Shown here one piece after another: positions 17,022 through 26,662 of a stretch of 59,709 bases of DNA; the stretch's first letter is position 1, and every line of letters begins with the position of its first letter. The stretch spans positions 1-59,709 of the forward strand of contig JASBSR010000003.1 in the NCBI GenBank assembly GCA_030148865.1, given 5' to 3'. The notes under the pieces were generated by a model. That model ran no database searches, had not been told where the DNA came from, and was given only the letters and a program-made list of their open reading frames with translations. Position numbers and translations under genes: made by a program. This DNA is from Gammaproteobacteria bacterium. GTDB taxonomy: Bacteria > Pseudomonadota > Gammaproteobacteria > SZUA-229.

Positions 17022-18155
17022 ATGAAACTCGGGCTTATTATCAATCCACTCGCTGGTATCGGCGGCAGTGTTGCGCTCAAGGGTAGCGATGGCAGTGCCA
17101 TCGTCGAGCAGGCACTGGCGCGCGGCGCTCGTCCGATGGCGGGAGAACGCAGTCGAGCAGCGCTGCATCAGCTGGCACGGAAACGCCCGGCAGTGGTGAA
17201 AACGGCCAGTGGCGACATGGGTGAGGCGGTGCTGCAGGAGCTCGATATTCCGGCTGAGGTGGTGTATCAGGTCGACGCCGAAGGCAGCACCGCGCAGGAT
17301 ACCGAGGCCGCAGTACAGGCGCTGGTCAGCGTCGGCATCGATTTGCTGGTATTCGCCGGCGGGGATGGCACCGCTCGTGATGTGCTCAATGCGCTGAATT
17401 CTGCGAATGCCGCGATGCTACCGGTGCTGGGTATCCCGGCGGGCTGCAAAATCCATTCTGCGGTGTACGCCGTGAGCCCCGGTCAGGCCGGAGAGATGCT
17501 GGCCTTAATCGCCGCAGGGATGCCAGTGTCGCTGCATGCTGCTGAGGTCATGGACCTGGACGAAGCTGCGTTTCGTGCCGGTCAGGTGAAAGCCAGCTGT
17601 TACGGTTATTTGCAGGTGCCAGTGGATGATACCCGGATGCAGGTGATCAAGCAGGGCGGTATCGACCATGAAGCCGTGGCCTTGCAGGACATCGCCAGTG
17701 ATGTGGTGGAACATATGGAAGCCGATGTGCTCTATCTTATCGGTTCGGGCTCGACCACGGCGGCGATTATGGCCGAGCTGGGGCTGGACAACACCTTGCT
17801 CGGGATTGATGCCGTGCGCAATCGTGAACTTATTGCCAGCGATCTGGATGCTGCGACCATGCTGAAATTAATTGCGCAATATACGACAAGAATTGTGGTG
17901 ACAGTGATCGGTGGCCAGGGGCATATTTTCGGTCGCGGTAATCAGCAGTTCAGTCCGGAAGTGATACGAAAAGTGCGGGCACAGTCGGGCAAGAATATTC
18001 TGATCGTTGCGAGCAATGAAAAATTACGCAGCCTCGAAGGCCGGCCCCTGATTGTCGATAGCGGAGATGTTGCGCTCGATGCCGAACTTGCGGGCAGTGT
18101 CCAGGTGATCAGTGGTTATGATCAACGCACCCTGTATCGATTAGGCTGGCAGTGA
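17022..18155 (+). CDS. ATP-NAD kinase family protein (AcoX-like)
   Basis: The 377-residue protein starts at ATG 17022 ([15 protein letters not shown]); the open frame upstream runs into the ispG control region. GGDGTARDV is the diagnostic nucleotide-binding motif of NAD/diacylglycerol kinases. [23 protein letters not shown] and [15 protein letters not shown] are typical of the long AcoX-type branch rather than the housekeeping NAD kinase NadK. Its true substrate is unsettled. It diverges from ispG with an 86-nt gap. Confidence 0.85.
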   Translation: MKLGLIINPLAGIGGSVALKGSDGSAIVEQALARGARPMAGERSRAALHQLARKRPAVVKTASGDMGEAVLQELDIPAEVVYQVDAEGSTAQDTEAAVQALVSVGIDLLVFAGGDGTARDVLNALNSANAAMLPVLGIPAGCKIHSAVYAVSPGQAGEMLALIAAGMPVSLHAAEVMDLDEAAFRAGQVKASCYGYLQVPVDDTRMQVIKQGGIDHEAVALQDIASDVVEHMEADVLYLIGSGSTTAAIMAELGLDNTLLGIDAVRNRELIASDLDAATMLKLIAQYTTRIVVTVIGGQGHIFGRGNQQFSPEVIRKVRAQSGKNILIVASNEKLRSLEGRPLIVDSGDVALDAELAGSVQVISGYDQRTLYRLGWQ

Positions 18156-18288
18156 TCGAGACTGTCCTTGAAGTAGCACCACCAATAACCTCGCCGCCAG
18201 AAGACTGATTGCTGCCATACCAGAAAATGTAGCTCACAGAAGCGCTTTGCACGTGGTTATTTTTAGTTTCAATACTGGTGTTGCCATG

Positions 18289-18313
18289 GATTTATCTGTG
18301 TTCATCTGCGGAT
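18289..18313 (+). repeat. Half copy of an interspersed repeat
   Basis: A 25-bp stretch contains TTTATCTGTGTTCATCTGCGG, a wording similar to interspersed intergenic repeats seen in many bacterial genomes. It lies in the 283-bp gap between the NAD-kinase-like gene and the M18 aminopeptidase gene. No partner arm was found nearby. Confidence 0.4.
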
Positions 18314-18438
18314 ATTTGTTTATAGTTTTGATCTTAAATAGGGTTTCATGGGCAATATCTCAGGGTTTGACAGGTTTATACTGGACGCATAACACGCTTG
18401 GCAGACAATGATAAAACGCATCACAGGTAATTAAAGCT

Positions 18439-19737
18439 ATGCAAGATACTGAATACGTTGACGGTTTACTGGCGTTTATAAAAAATTCACCAACGCCTTA
18501 CCATGCTGTTGAACAAATGGCGCAACAGCTGGAGCTGGCGGATTTTAAACGCCTGCGCGAAGCCGATGCCTGGCAACTGGACGCCAAAGGTAAATATTAT
18601 GTCACGCGCAATGATTCTTCGATTATTGCTTTTACCCTGGTGAGTGATCCAGCAGACAAGGGTTTTCGCATGGTGGGGGCGCACACGGACAGCCCCTGTT
18701 TAAAAGTCAAGCCCACACCCGAGCGCGTGCAGTCCGGCTATTATCAGCTGGGCGTGGAAGTTTACGGCGGTGTTTTGCTCAATCCCTGGTTCGATCGCGA
18801 TCTATCACTCGCTGGCCGGGTGAGTTATCTCAATAGCGATAATGATATTTGTCATAGCCTGATCAACTTTGAACAGGCGATTGCGACGATTCCGAGTCTG
18901 GCGATACATCTTGATCGCGAAGCGAATGAAACGCATAGTGTCAATAAACAACAGCATTTGCCGCCAGTAGTATTGAAACTGCCCGAAGATGGTAAAGGCA
19001 AGCATGGTGCGACACCTGAGTTTCGCGATATTTTACTCAAACTGGTGCAGCAGCAAAATGTAGCCGCACAACGCGTGCTGGATTATGACCTGGGATTTTA
19101 TGATACCCAGTCACCGGCAGTGATTGGTTTGCATCAGGATTTTATCGCCAGTGCACGGCTGGATAATTTACTCAGCTGTTACACGGGTCTGTTGAGCCTG
19201 CTTAAATCCGGTGACGGCAATAACAGTCTGCTGGTGTGTAACGATCACGAAGAAGTCGGCAGTATCTCGGCGGTCGGTGCTCAGGGGCCGTTTTTGCAAT
19301 CTGTATTACAGCGCATCTGTGGCAGTAACGAAGTGCTGGCGCGTACCATGGATTGTTCATTGCTAGTGTCGGCTGACAATGCGCACGGCATTCACCCCAA
19401 CTTTGCTGACAAACACGATGCGAATCACGGTCCGATCCTGAATCAGGGCCCGGTGATCAAACTCAATCACAATCAACGCTATGCCACCACCTGTGAAACC
19501 AGCTCGATCTTTCGTCAGCTGTGTGAACAGGCTGATGTGCCAGTACAGTCTTTTGTGGTGCGTAGTGACATGGCCTGCGGCAGTACCATCGGGCCGATCA
19601 CGGCGAGTGTGCTGGGCGTGCGCACACTGGATGTCGGCGTACCGACCTTGGCCATGCACTCGATCCGCGAACTTGCCGGACGCTGGGACGGGTATTATCT
19701 CTATCGTGTACTGCGTGAGCTCTACGCGCAAAACTAA
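18439..19737 (+). CDS. apeB: M18 family aminopeptidase (aspartyl/general)
   Basis: The 432-residue protein matches the M18 zinc aminopeptidase family. Metal and catalytic regions are GAHTDSPCLKVKP, a bridging Asp region at ASARLDNLLSCY, CNDHEEVGS, LLVSADNAHGIHPN, RSDMACGSTIGPI and MHSIREL near the C-terminus. M18 enzymes are large cytosolic homododecamers that release acidic or neutral N-terminal residues. It stands alone between two non-coding stretches. Confidence 0.92.
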   Translation: MQDTEYVDGLLAFIKNSPTPYHAVEQMAQQLELADFKRLREADAWQLDAKGKYYVTRNDSSIIAFTLVSDPADKGFRMVGAHTDSPCLKVKPTPERVQSGYYQLGVEVYGGVLLNPWFDRDLSLAGRVSYLNSDNDICHSLINFEQAIATIPSLAIHLDREANETHSVNKQQHLPPVVLKLPEDGKGKHGATPEFRDILLKLVQQQNVAAQRVLDYDLGFYDTQSPAVIGLHQDFIASARLDNLLSCYTGLLSLLKSGDGNNSLLVCNDHEEVGSISAVGAQGPFLQSVLQRICGSNEVLARTMDCSLLVSADNAHGIHPNFADKHDANHGPILNQGPVIKLNHNQRYATTCETSSIFRQLCEQADVPVQSFVVRSDMACGSTIGPITASVLGVRTLDVGVPTLAMHSIRELAGRWDGYYLYRVLRELYAQN

Positions 19738-20179
19738 GTTTGTATTAAAGATAGTGCCTGGCCTGGCGCAGCATCTGATTATGCTGATTAAGGTCGTATC
19801 CGATTTCTACAGGAGTGATGGGAGGGACACAGGTGATGTCGATTGTGCTATTTATTCTGTGATGAAGCGCAGGCTCACTAGATGGTCGATGTGCCGCGAA
19901 TTCGAGTCGCTGAAAGCGACGAATTCGTTCATCGTTATCATCCCGAGGCGGTGGTCGGCGGGGTGAGCTGACCCTGGCCTGTTTGGGACACCAGTGATCT
20001 GAATGATCAAAAATTGAGCTGTTTATTTCGGGTGGTGGCTATCAAGGCCTGAAATGCAATACAGGCCACGATATTTATTTCTTGGATATCAGTGATATAA
20101 GCCATATTTCTTGATCCAGACGCAAATCTGCACCACTCTGGTGCATAAAAAATACTCTAGTATTTCTGCTGACAGGCTA

Positions 20180-20208
20180 TTTTCAATGCTGGCATTCGGC
20201 CATAGAAT
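20180..20208 (+). promoter_or_regulatory. Possible sigma70 promoter upstream of alaA
   Basis: TTTTCA (20180-20185) and TAGAAT (20203-20208) are 17 bp apart. A transcript would start near 20215 and meet the terminator at 20271-20296, giving an RNA of about 80 nt. This is a weak match and needs transcript data. Confidence 0.35.
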
Positions 20209-20270
20209 AGATTCCGCGCATCTTGTTTTTTTAGGTGATGAGGAATTTTCAGTCATCCCTGTGTGAGCTT

Positions 20271-20296
20271 AACCGGCCCTGTGCCGGTTATTTTTT
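20271..20296 (+). terminator. Rho-independent terminator upstream of alaA
   Basis: The stem AACCGGC/GCCGGTT (7 bp) has a CCTGT loop and is followed by ATTTTTT. It lies about 95 nt before the alaA start and over 500 nt after the M18 gene. It probably ends a short RNA or acts as a leader attenuator; the latter is inference. Confidence 0.72.
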
Positions 20297-20389
20297 GCAC
20301 GCCAGAAATCGACTGCTGTGTTTTTGCAGGATACGTATATACTTGGAAACAATATCCAATCTATTTAATAAGCTATTGAATAACAACAA

Positions 20390-21604
20390 ATGCGCCCGAT
20401 TAATAAATCTCATAAGCTCGCCGATGTTTGCTACGACATTCGTGGCCCCGTGTTGCGCGAAGCACGTCGTCTGGAAGAAGAAGGTCACAAAATTCTAAAA
20501 CTGAATATCGGTAACCCGTCACCGTTCGGTTTTGATGCACCGGAAGAAATTGTTCAGGACATGATTCACAACGTGCCGGTGTCGCAGGGTTATAGTGATT
20601 CACGAGGCCTGTTCGCCGGTCGTAAAGCAGTGATGCATTACTGTCAGCAAAAAAATATTCACGATGTTGAAATCGACGATATATATCTTGGTAATGGTGT
20701 CAGCGAGTTGATTGTGATGTCGATGCAGGCGTTGTTGAACAACGGCGACGAAATTTTGATTCCCGCGCCTGACTATCCGCTGTGGACGGCTTCTGTGTGT
20801 CTCTCGGGTGGCAAGCCAGTGCATTATTTGTGCGACGAGCAATCGGACTGGTATCCCGATGTCGCAGATATTGAAAAAAAGATTAACAGTAACACACGCG
20901 GCATTGTATTAATCAATCCCAATAATCCTACGGGTGCTGTGTACCCAGAAGCGGTATTGCTGGAAATTATCGAACTGGCGCGTAAACACAGCCTGATTAT
21001 TTTTTCTGATGAAATCTACGACAAAATTTTGTACGATGATGCTGTGCATGTATCGACGGCATCGCTGGCCGATGATGTGTTATTTGTGACTTTCAATGGT
21101 CTTTCAAAAGCCTACCGCGTTGCAGGCTTTCGCGCCGGCTGGATGGTAATTAGTGGTGATAAATCGCATGCCCGTGATTACATCGAAGGGATCGATCTAC
21201 TGGCATCAATGCGGCTGTGTTCCAACGTGCCGGGGCAACATGCCATTCAGACAGCGCTGGGTGGCTACCAAAGTATTCATGATCTGGTGAAACCCGGTGG
21301 TCGTTTATGTCGGCAGCGCAATCTCGCCTATGAGCTGATCATGCAAGTTCCCGGGCTGAGTTGCGTCAAGCCCAAAGGCGCGATGTATCTATTTCCGAAA
21401 ATGGATCCAGCTGTGTTCAGGTTTGCTGATGATGAGAAAATGGTGCTCGAACTTTTACTCGAACAACGCATTCTGATCGTGCAGGGCACCGCCTTCAACT
21501 GGCCGCGGACAGATCACTTCCGGGTGGTGTTTTTACCATACGAGGATGAACTGCGTGATGCCATCGCTCGTATCGGCCGTTTCTTCGAGCACCACAAAAA
21601 CTGA
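20390..21604 (+). CDS. alaA: Alanine-synthesising aminotransferase
   Basis: The 404-residue class I PLP-dependent aminotransferase is close to E. coli AlaA (YfbQ) through its opening MRPINKSHKLADVCYDIRGP and LNIGNPSPFGFDAPEE. The PLP lysine is in FNGLSKAYRVAGFRAGW, and NPNNPTGAVYP and SDEIYDKI bind the cofactor. It converts pyruvate and glutamate to alanine and 2-oxoglutarate. The YggS-type gene begins 1 nt after the stop, so the two are co-transcribed. A terminator-like hairpin lies in the upstream region. Confidence 0.93.
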   Translation: MRPINKSHKLADVCYDIRGPVLREARRLEEEGHKILKLNIGNPSPFGFDAPEEIVQDMIHNVPVSQGYSDSRGLFAGRKAVMHYCQQKNIHDVEIDDIYLGNGVSELIVMSMQALLNNGDEILIPAPDYPLWTASVCLSGGKPVHYLCDEQSDWYPDVADIEKKINSNTRGIVLINPNNPTGAVYPEAVLLEIIELARKHSLIIFSDEIYDKILYDDAVHVSTASLADDVLFVTFNGLSKAYRVAGFRAGWMVISGDKSHARDYIEGIDLLASMRLCSNVPGQHAIQTALGGYQSIHDLVKPGGRLCRQRNLAYELIMQVPGLSCVKPKGAMYLFPKMDPAVFRFADDEKMVLELLLEQRILIVQGTAFNWPRTDHFRVVFLPYEDELRDAIARIGRFFEHHKN

Positions 21605-21605
21605 G

Positions 21606-22304
21606 ATGCAGACACGTCTGCTTGCCATCCGCCAGCAAATCGCTGATGCGGCTAATCGAGCAGGTCGCCAGCCGGGAGATGTGCGTTTAATCGCTGTCAG
21701 CAAAACGCGTAGTCTGGCTGAGGTGCAGCAGGCCTGTGCCTGTGGGCACACTGTGTTTGCTGAGAATCAGCTACAGGATGCGATGACAAAGATTCCGGCC
21801 TGCTCCTGGCCGCAGGCCGAGTGGCATTTTATCGGCCACCTGCAGTCCAATAAAGTTAAAGCTATCGTCGGCAATTTTCAGTGGCTGCATAGCCTTGACA
21901 GCTTTAAGCTGGCAAACAGATTGGACACGGTGATGCAAAACGCAAACATCGTCATGCCCTTAAACTGTTTGCTCCAGGTAAATATCAGTGGTGAGCAGAG
22001 AAAATCTGGTTTGCGGATACATGAGGTTGATGAAGTACTGGCAACGCTGGTCAAAGCCAATTACTCTGCGCTGTGTATGCGAGGTTTCATGGCCATTGGT
22101 GTGCAAAATGATGTGCGCGGATCGCGTGCGGTGTTTGCACAGCTGCGTGAATTACGTGATCGCTGCCGCGAACAATTTGATCTGCCAGAGTTTGATCAAC
22201 TTTCAATGGGCATGTCCGATGATTTTGAAATTGCGATTGAGGAAGGTGCAACCATGGTGCGCATTGGTACACGCCTGTTTGGCGAGCGAAGCAGTCATAA
22301 ATAG
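21606..22304 (+). CDS. yggS: YggS-type PLP homeostasis protein
   Basis: The 232-residue protein starts at ATG 21606, immediately after the alaA stop; an earlier in-frame start would overlap alaA. LIAVSKTRS carries the PLP lysine. FAENQLQDAMTK, EWHFIGHLQSNK, LLQVNISGEQRKSG, LSMGMSDDFEIAIEEGATMVRIGTRLFG are the other family signatures. The single-domain barrel binds PLP and helps buffer the cofactor without a known reaction. Pairing with a PLP aminotransferase fits that role. Confidence 0.94.
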   Translation: MQTRLLAIRQQIADAANRAGRQPGDVRLIAVSKTRSLAEVQQACACGHTVFAENQLQDAMTKIPACSWPQAEWHFIGHLQSNKVKAIVGNFQWLHSLDSFKLANRLDTVMQNANIVMPLNCLLQVNISGEQRKSGLRIHEVDEVLATLVKANYSALCMRGFMAIGVQNDVRGSRAVFAQLRELRDRCREQFDLPEFDQLSMGMSDDFEIAIEEGATMVRIGTRLFGERSSHK

Positions 22305-22480
22305 TTAACGCTGGATTATTCAGCAGTGAAGCGTATTCATTTTTTCATTTACTATCTCCAGCGGCACTATTCTTTAATTTGGTTGTCAGTGTGAACGAGG
22401 AATCCAGGGAGTCACACTATTGTCTTTTGAAGCCCATCCGGGCTTATGGTTTTTATACTGCAAACCTTAAGGGGAAACCT

Positions 22481-24025
22481 GTGTTGGCAAAACATGCTGC
22501 AAAATGTGTATTTTTTCTGTTGTTCATGCTGTCGGCAGGGGCACAGGCAGCATTCAGTTATCAAAGTGTGGTCGAAAAAGCTGAAAAACTAGCGACCTCT
22601 ACCTACCGTAAGCCAGAGCAGATTCCCGGCTTTTTCCAGAAACTTAGTTATCATGATTATCAGAGTATCCGCTTCGATCCGGAAAAGCGACTGTGGAAAA
22701 AAAGCAATACCAATTTCCAGGTCATGCCGGTACCGGCTGGGCTGTTTTATCGCCACCCGGTAAAACTTAACGTCGTCAATCGCACCGGTGTTTCACCGAT
22801 TGCCTTCGACAAATCACTGTTTAATTTTTCTGACAAAAGTATCGAAAAACGCATGCCCGCGGATCTCGGTTATGCCGGCTTTAAACTCACGTATCCGTTC
22901 AGTGGCGCCGACTCAGCCAATCAGTTTCTGGTATTCGCCGGTGCCAGTTATTTTCGTGGCGTCGGTCGCGACAATGCTTTCGGCATTTCCGCGCGTGGTG
23001 TTGCCGTCGATACTGGTTTGAACTCCGGCGAAGAATTTCCCGAGTTTATCGAGTTCTGGCTGCAGCGGCCGTCACCTGATTCAAAACATATGATCGTGTA
23101 CGCGCTGCTCGATGGTCCTGGCCTGACCGGTGCTTACCAGTTTGATATTCACCCGGGCAAAACCACCCGCGTCACTGTCAAGGTGACGCTATTCCCGCGC
23201 CGGCAAATTGAACTTGCCGGGATCGCGCCACTGACCAGTATGTTCTTCTATGGCGAAAATACCGCCCGCCCCAAAGAGCACTGGCGCCCCGAGGTGCATG
23301 ACTCTGATGGTTTACTGATCCACGATGGTGTTAGCGAGGAATGGTTATGGCGGCCCCTGATCAACCCCAAAACATTGCAGATAGATTATTTGCAGGTGCA
23401 GAATCCACGAGGTTTCGGTTTGCTACAGAGGGATAGTGAGTTTGTTAATTACCAGGATATCGGTGCGCAGTACCAACGGCGTCCAAATGCCTGGGTGGAG
23501 CCTGATGGTGACTGGGGCAGCGGCAACGTGGTTCTGGTGCAGTTGCCCACAGCGAACGAAACAAACGACAATATCGTAGCCTTCTGGACACCCCAGAAAA
23601 AGCTTGCGCCGGGCCAGCCCTACAGTTTTGCCTATTCGCTGAAATTTGGTGACGCTGCAATCACCGCTTCGCCCATGGCCTATACCAGTAACACTTTTGT
23701 CGGTGCGGGCGATATTATTGGTGGCGGCAATGTCGAAGGCAGCTACCGGCTGGTGATCGATTTTAAGGGCGATTCGTTAAACAAGCTGACAGCGGATGCT
23801 AAAGTCACCGCTGAAGTTACCGGCACCGATGGCAGTAAAGTGATCGAACAGTTTGTTGAATACAATGCGCCGCTCAAGGCATGGCGTCTGTCGATTCTGG
23901 CCAAGCCCGATGGTGGCAAGCCGCTGGCATTGCGCGCTTTTCTGAAATACGATGGGCAAACGGTGTCAGAAACCTGGACTTACCGCTTGCCGGATGCAGC
24001 CGCTGTCAAAGGTAGCGGTTCCTGA
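22481..24025 (+). CDS. opgG: Glucan biosynthesis protein G
   Basis: I start at GTG 22481, six bases after AAGGGG (22469-22474), giving 514 residues; the frame is open back to 22379, but a TTG there lacks a clear ribosome site. A signal peptide (FFLLFMLSAGAQA then AFSYQ) directs it to the periplasm. GLFYRHPVKLNVV, GYAGFKLTYPF, FLVFAGASYFRGVG, DSDGLLIHDG and EWLWRPLINPK are OpgG hallmarks. OpgG helps build branched periplasmic glucans. The next gene overlaps its stop by one base. Confidence 0.92.
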   Translation: MLAKHAAKCVFFLLFMLSAGAQAAFSYQSVVEKAEKLATSTYRKPEQIPGFFQKLSYHDYQSIRFDPEKRLWKKSNTNFQVMPVPAGLFYRHPVKLNVVNRTGVSPIAFDKSLFNFSDKSIEKRMPADLGYAGFKLTYPFSGADSANQFLVFAGASYFRGVGRDNAFGISARGVAVDTGLNSGEEFPEFIEFWLQRPSPDSKHMIVYALLDGPGLTGAYQFDIHPGKTTRVTVKVTLFPRRQIELAGIAPLTSMFFYGENTARPKEHWRPEVHDSDGLLIHDGVSEEWLWRPLINPKTLQIDYLQVQNPRGFGLLQRDSEFVNYQDIGAQYQRRPNAWVEPDGDWGSGNVVLVQLPTANETNDNIVAFWTPQKKLAPGQPYSFAYSLKFGDAAITASPMAYTSNTFVGAGDIIGGGNVEGSYRLVIDFKGDSLNKLTADAKVTAEVTGTDGSKVIEQFVEYNAPLKAWRLSILAKPDGGKPLALRAFLKYDGQTVSETWTYRLPDAAAVKGSGS

Positions 24026-24303
24026 TGGCACGGCTACCTGTGCCAACCGGGGTATTCGCCGAGGCGGAAATCGCGCTCTCTCGAATCGGCGCTTATTTAA
24101 GCGCATGCGGCATCAATCTGGATCACGACACCAGCGTGGCGGTGCTGGCGCTGGTGCAGGAGGGAATCCAGCTGCATGCTGATGACCTGAACGACTGGCT
24201 GATAACAGCAATCCAAAATCGATTTATCCCGAAACCGCAGGTTTTGCCAGCTGCGACTCCACCGCTGTTGCGCACCAGCATCTGTTACGCCAGGCATCTG
24301 TGA
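24025..24303 (+). CDS. Small hypothetical gene between opgG and opgH
   Basis: This 92-residue protein starts one base inside the opgG stop codon (ATGA overlap) and its end overlaps the opgH GTG by four bases. The tight joints on both sides suggest it is translated. It has no signal peptide; the first 60 residues look helical (FAEAEIALSRIGAYLSACG, DDLNDWLITAIQNRF), then comes a Pro-rich tail. I do not recognise a family. Here OpgH lacks the long cytoplasmic N-terminal region of the E. coli protein, so this product might stand in for it, but no sequence similarity supports that. Confidence 0.68.
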   Translation: MARLPVPTGVFAEAEIALSRIGAYLSACGINLDHDTSVAVLALVQEGIQLHADDLNDWLITAIQNRFIPKPQVLPAATPPLLRTSICYARHL

Positions 24304-26552
24304 AGCACACTTGCGTAACAATACCGCTGTCGCCGATACCCTTAAGCAGCGTCAACTGGAAACGAAAGGCCGCTGTACGGCGCCTGGGTCTGACACTGCT
24401 GGCTTTGCTGCAAACCGCCATCGCCTGTTATTACCTGACGTACGTGCTGCCCTACCATGGCGGCAATCTGCTGGAAGTGGCTATTCTGATTTTGTTTGGA
24501 CTGCTGTTTCTCTGGATAAGCATTGGCTTCTGGATTGCTGCATTCGGTTTTTTTCTGCGCCGCCGCGGTGGCGACCCAATGTCACTGTGCGCGCGCCACG
24601 CAGACAGCGCACTGGCGGCCACGCCACTGGCTAAAACCGCTGTGGTTATGCCGGTGTATCACGAATCGGTAGCACGTTCGCTGAATGGGTTGCGTGCGAT
24701 TTATCGCTCGCTGGAGCGCACTGGCCAGCTAGAACATTTTGAATTTTACATTCTCAGTGACAGTCGCGATCCCGAAATCTGGTTGCAGGAACAGGTGGCC
24801 TGGTTTCAGTTGTGCCAAGAACTGGGGGCGCAGGGCCGATTATTTTACCGGCGCAGAACCATCAACCAGAACTACAAGAGCGGTAACATCGCCGATTTTT
24901 TGCGGCGCTGGGGGCGCCATTACCGCTACCTGCTGGTACTCGACGCCGATAGCCTGGTGGCGGGTGAGACAGTGGTGAAAATGGTGCGTTTGATGCAGCG
25001 CGAACCTCAGGTTGGTATTCTGCAAACTGCGCCAACACTGATTAACGGACGCTCGCTGTACGCGCGCGTCCAGCAATTTGCCAATAAGGCCTACGGGCCT
25101 TTGTTCAGTACTGGTCTGGCCGGTCTGCAACTGGGTGAAGCGGCTTTCTGGGGTCACAATGCCATTATCCGAGTGTCGTTTTTTATGCAGCATTGTGGTC
25201 TGCGCAAGCTTGACGGACCTGGATTATTCAACGGTCCCATTCTCAGTCATGATTTTGTAGAAGCAGCCTATATGGGTCGGGCGGGCGGCGAGGTCTGGCT
25301 GGAACCGAGTCTGGCGAGCAGCTACGAAGAATCGCCACCGACGCTGAACGATGATCTGACTCGGGACAAACGCTGGGCCAGGGGCAATCTACAGCACGTC
25401 TGGTTGTTATTCAACGGCCAGCGGATTCGCATGGCTCACCGTCTGGCATTTCTCAACGGTATCATGTCTTATCTGTCCTCGCCGCTATGGCTGGGGTTTC
25501 TCGCTTTAACCACGATAGAAGCAACCCGCCTGGTATTGTGGCCGATTAACTACTTTCCTGAAGCGCACAGCTTGTTTCCACTATGGCCAGAGTGGGATCC
25601 CCAGTGGGCCGCAGCGCTGGCGGGCAGTACGCTGGTGCTCTTGTTCGTGCCAAAATTCATGGCGATTGTCGATATTCTGCTGACTGAACGGCGGTGCGAT
25701 TTTGGTAGCGGCAGCCGGCTGACGTTCAGTGTGATTTCCGAAATTGTGATTTCTGCGTTGCTCGCGCCGATCAGAATGCTGGCGCACAGTCGCTATGTTT
25801 TCGAGTCGCTGCTCAATTTGCGTCTTTCCTGGGCCGGACAGAACCGCACCGAAGAAACCCGCTGGCGCGATGCCGTTATACATCACCTGCCGGGCACCTT
25901 GCTGGCGGTTGCCTGGGCCTCATTTGCATACTGGCTGGATCCGCTGTTTTTTTACTGGTCGTTGCCGGTGGCGGTGCCGTTGCTACTGGCAGCACCAACC
26001 TCACTCTGGCTTGGCAGAGTCGGCAGCGGTCAGCGTGTGGCAGCCTACGGCCTGTTTTGCGCCACCGAGGCTGAAGGCGTTTCGCTGCTGGAAGATTTGC
26101 ACAGTGGGCCTGTCGGCAGCGAGGGTCACAGTTTGAGCGCTGTACAATGCGCTGTGATCGACCCGGTGTATTGCCGGATTCATCAGCACCTGGCGCGCAG
26201 CCACAGTGGCGAGCCCCAGCGCCGCCAGCTGGAAGCCAGTCGTGTCAGACTGCTGGAGGCGGGCCCTGATGCCTTGTCTCGCGACGAACTGTCCCGGTTA
26301 ATGGCCGACCGTGACAGTTTGCGCAGCTTGCACGACAGTGTCTGGCGCAGCACACCGGATTCCTGCTGGGGGCACGCGTTAAGATGCTTTAGCGGGACTC
26401 AGCGGTCGGCTTATGTTGCATTTTTCGATACCCGGCAGGCGGGCAGCGAAGGTCATAATGAAAATGATCCTGGTACAGGTGCTGCGCATCAGTCGTCTGG
26501 CGGCAGGGTTGCCACAGCTTCCTGCGATACAGAATTGCCTGCTCTGAAGTGA
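24300..26552 (+). CDS. opgH: Glucans biosynthesis glucosyltransferase H
   Basis: The 750-residue protein starts at GTG 24300, overlapping the previous gene by 4 nt. It is about 100 residues shorter than E. coli OpgH (847), mostly at the N-terminus. Membrane segments lie near 32-55 and 60-85. The GT2 core shows VVMPVYHES, LVLDADSLV, ILSHDFVEAAYMGRAGG and KRWARGNLQHV. C-terminal membrane segments follow. It polymerises glucose from UDP-glucose and exports the glucan. In E. coli the N-terminal part also affects FtsZ, so that function may be absent here. Confidence 0.92.
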   Translation: MKHTCVTIPLSPIPLSSVNWKRKAAVRRLGLTLLALLQTAIACYYLTYVLPYHGGNLLEVAILILFGLLFLWISIGFWIAAFGFFLRRRGGDPMSLCARHADSALAATPLAKTAVVMPVYHESVARSLNGLRAIYRSLERTGQLEHFEFYILSDSRDPEIWLQEQVAWFQLCQELGAQGRLFYRRRTINQNYKSGNIADFLRRWGRHYRYLLVLDADSLVAGETVVKMVRLMQREPQVGILQTAPTLINGRSLYARVQQFANKAYGPLFSTGLAGLQLGEAAFWGHNAIIRVSFFMQHCGLRKLDGPGLFNGPILSHDFVEAAYMGRAGGEVWLEPSLASSYEESPPTLNDDLTRDKRWARGNLQHVWLLFNGQRIRMAHRLAFLNGIMSYLSSPLWLGFLALTTIEATRLVLWPINYFPEAHSLFPLWPEWDPQWAAALAGSTLVLLFVPKFMAIVDILLTERRCDFGSGSRLTFSVISEIVISALLAPIRMLAHSRYVFESLLNLRLSWAGQNRTEETRWRDAVIHHLPGTLLAVAWASFAYWLDPLFFYWSLPVAVPLLLAAPTSLWLGRVGSGQRVAAYGLFCATEAEGVSLLEDLHSGPVGSEGHSLSAVQCAVIDPVYCRIHQHLARSHSGEPQRRQLEASRVRLLEAGPDALSRDELSRLMADRDSLRSLHDSVWRSTPDSCWGHALRCFSGTQRSAYVAFFDTRQAGSEGHNENDPGTGAAHQSSGGRVATASCDTELPALK

Positions 26553-26662
26553 TACACAGAATAAAAAAATAGTTCGTGAAAAAAGATATGGATTTTTTCA
26601 GGAACGATTCAAGCGCCGCTATAGCGGGTAGCATAGCAGTAGGCTGGCCAGGCAGAGGCTTG

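Larger units (their letters stand above)
19738..20389. other. 652-bp intergenic region with hairpins
   Basis: I see no convincing gene in this stretch. A long imperfect hairpin (19897-19927, arms CGAATTCG-A-GTCGCT and AGCGAC-GAATTCG) lies in the first part. A terminator-like hairpin occurs at 20271-20296, described separately. The sequence around 19950-20020 might be the eroded end of an insertion sequence, but nothing identifies one. Confidence 0.5.

Noticed and set aside
19930-20030. Remnant of an insertion sequence after the M18 gene
   Set aside because: The text vaguely resembles IS ends, but no transposase fragment, terminal inverted repeats or target duplication could be shown.
20235-20498. 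An 87-codon open frame overlapping the alaA start
   Set aside because: It runs through the terminator hairpin into alaA in another frame, has no family resemblance, and its codons do not look like a leader peptide for alanine.
26360-26552. Frameshift at the 3' end of opgH
   Set aside because: The last 60 or so residues look unlike the family, but OpgH tails vary and no continuing match exists in another frame.
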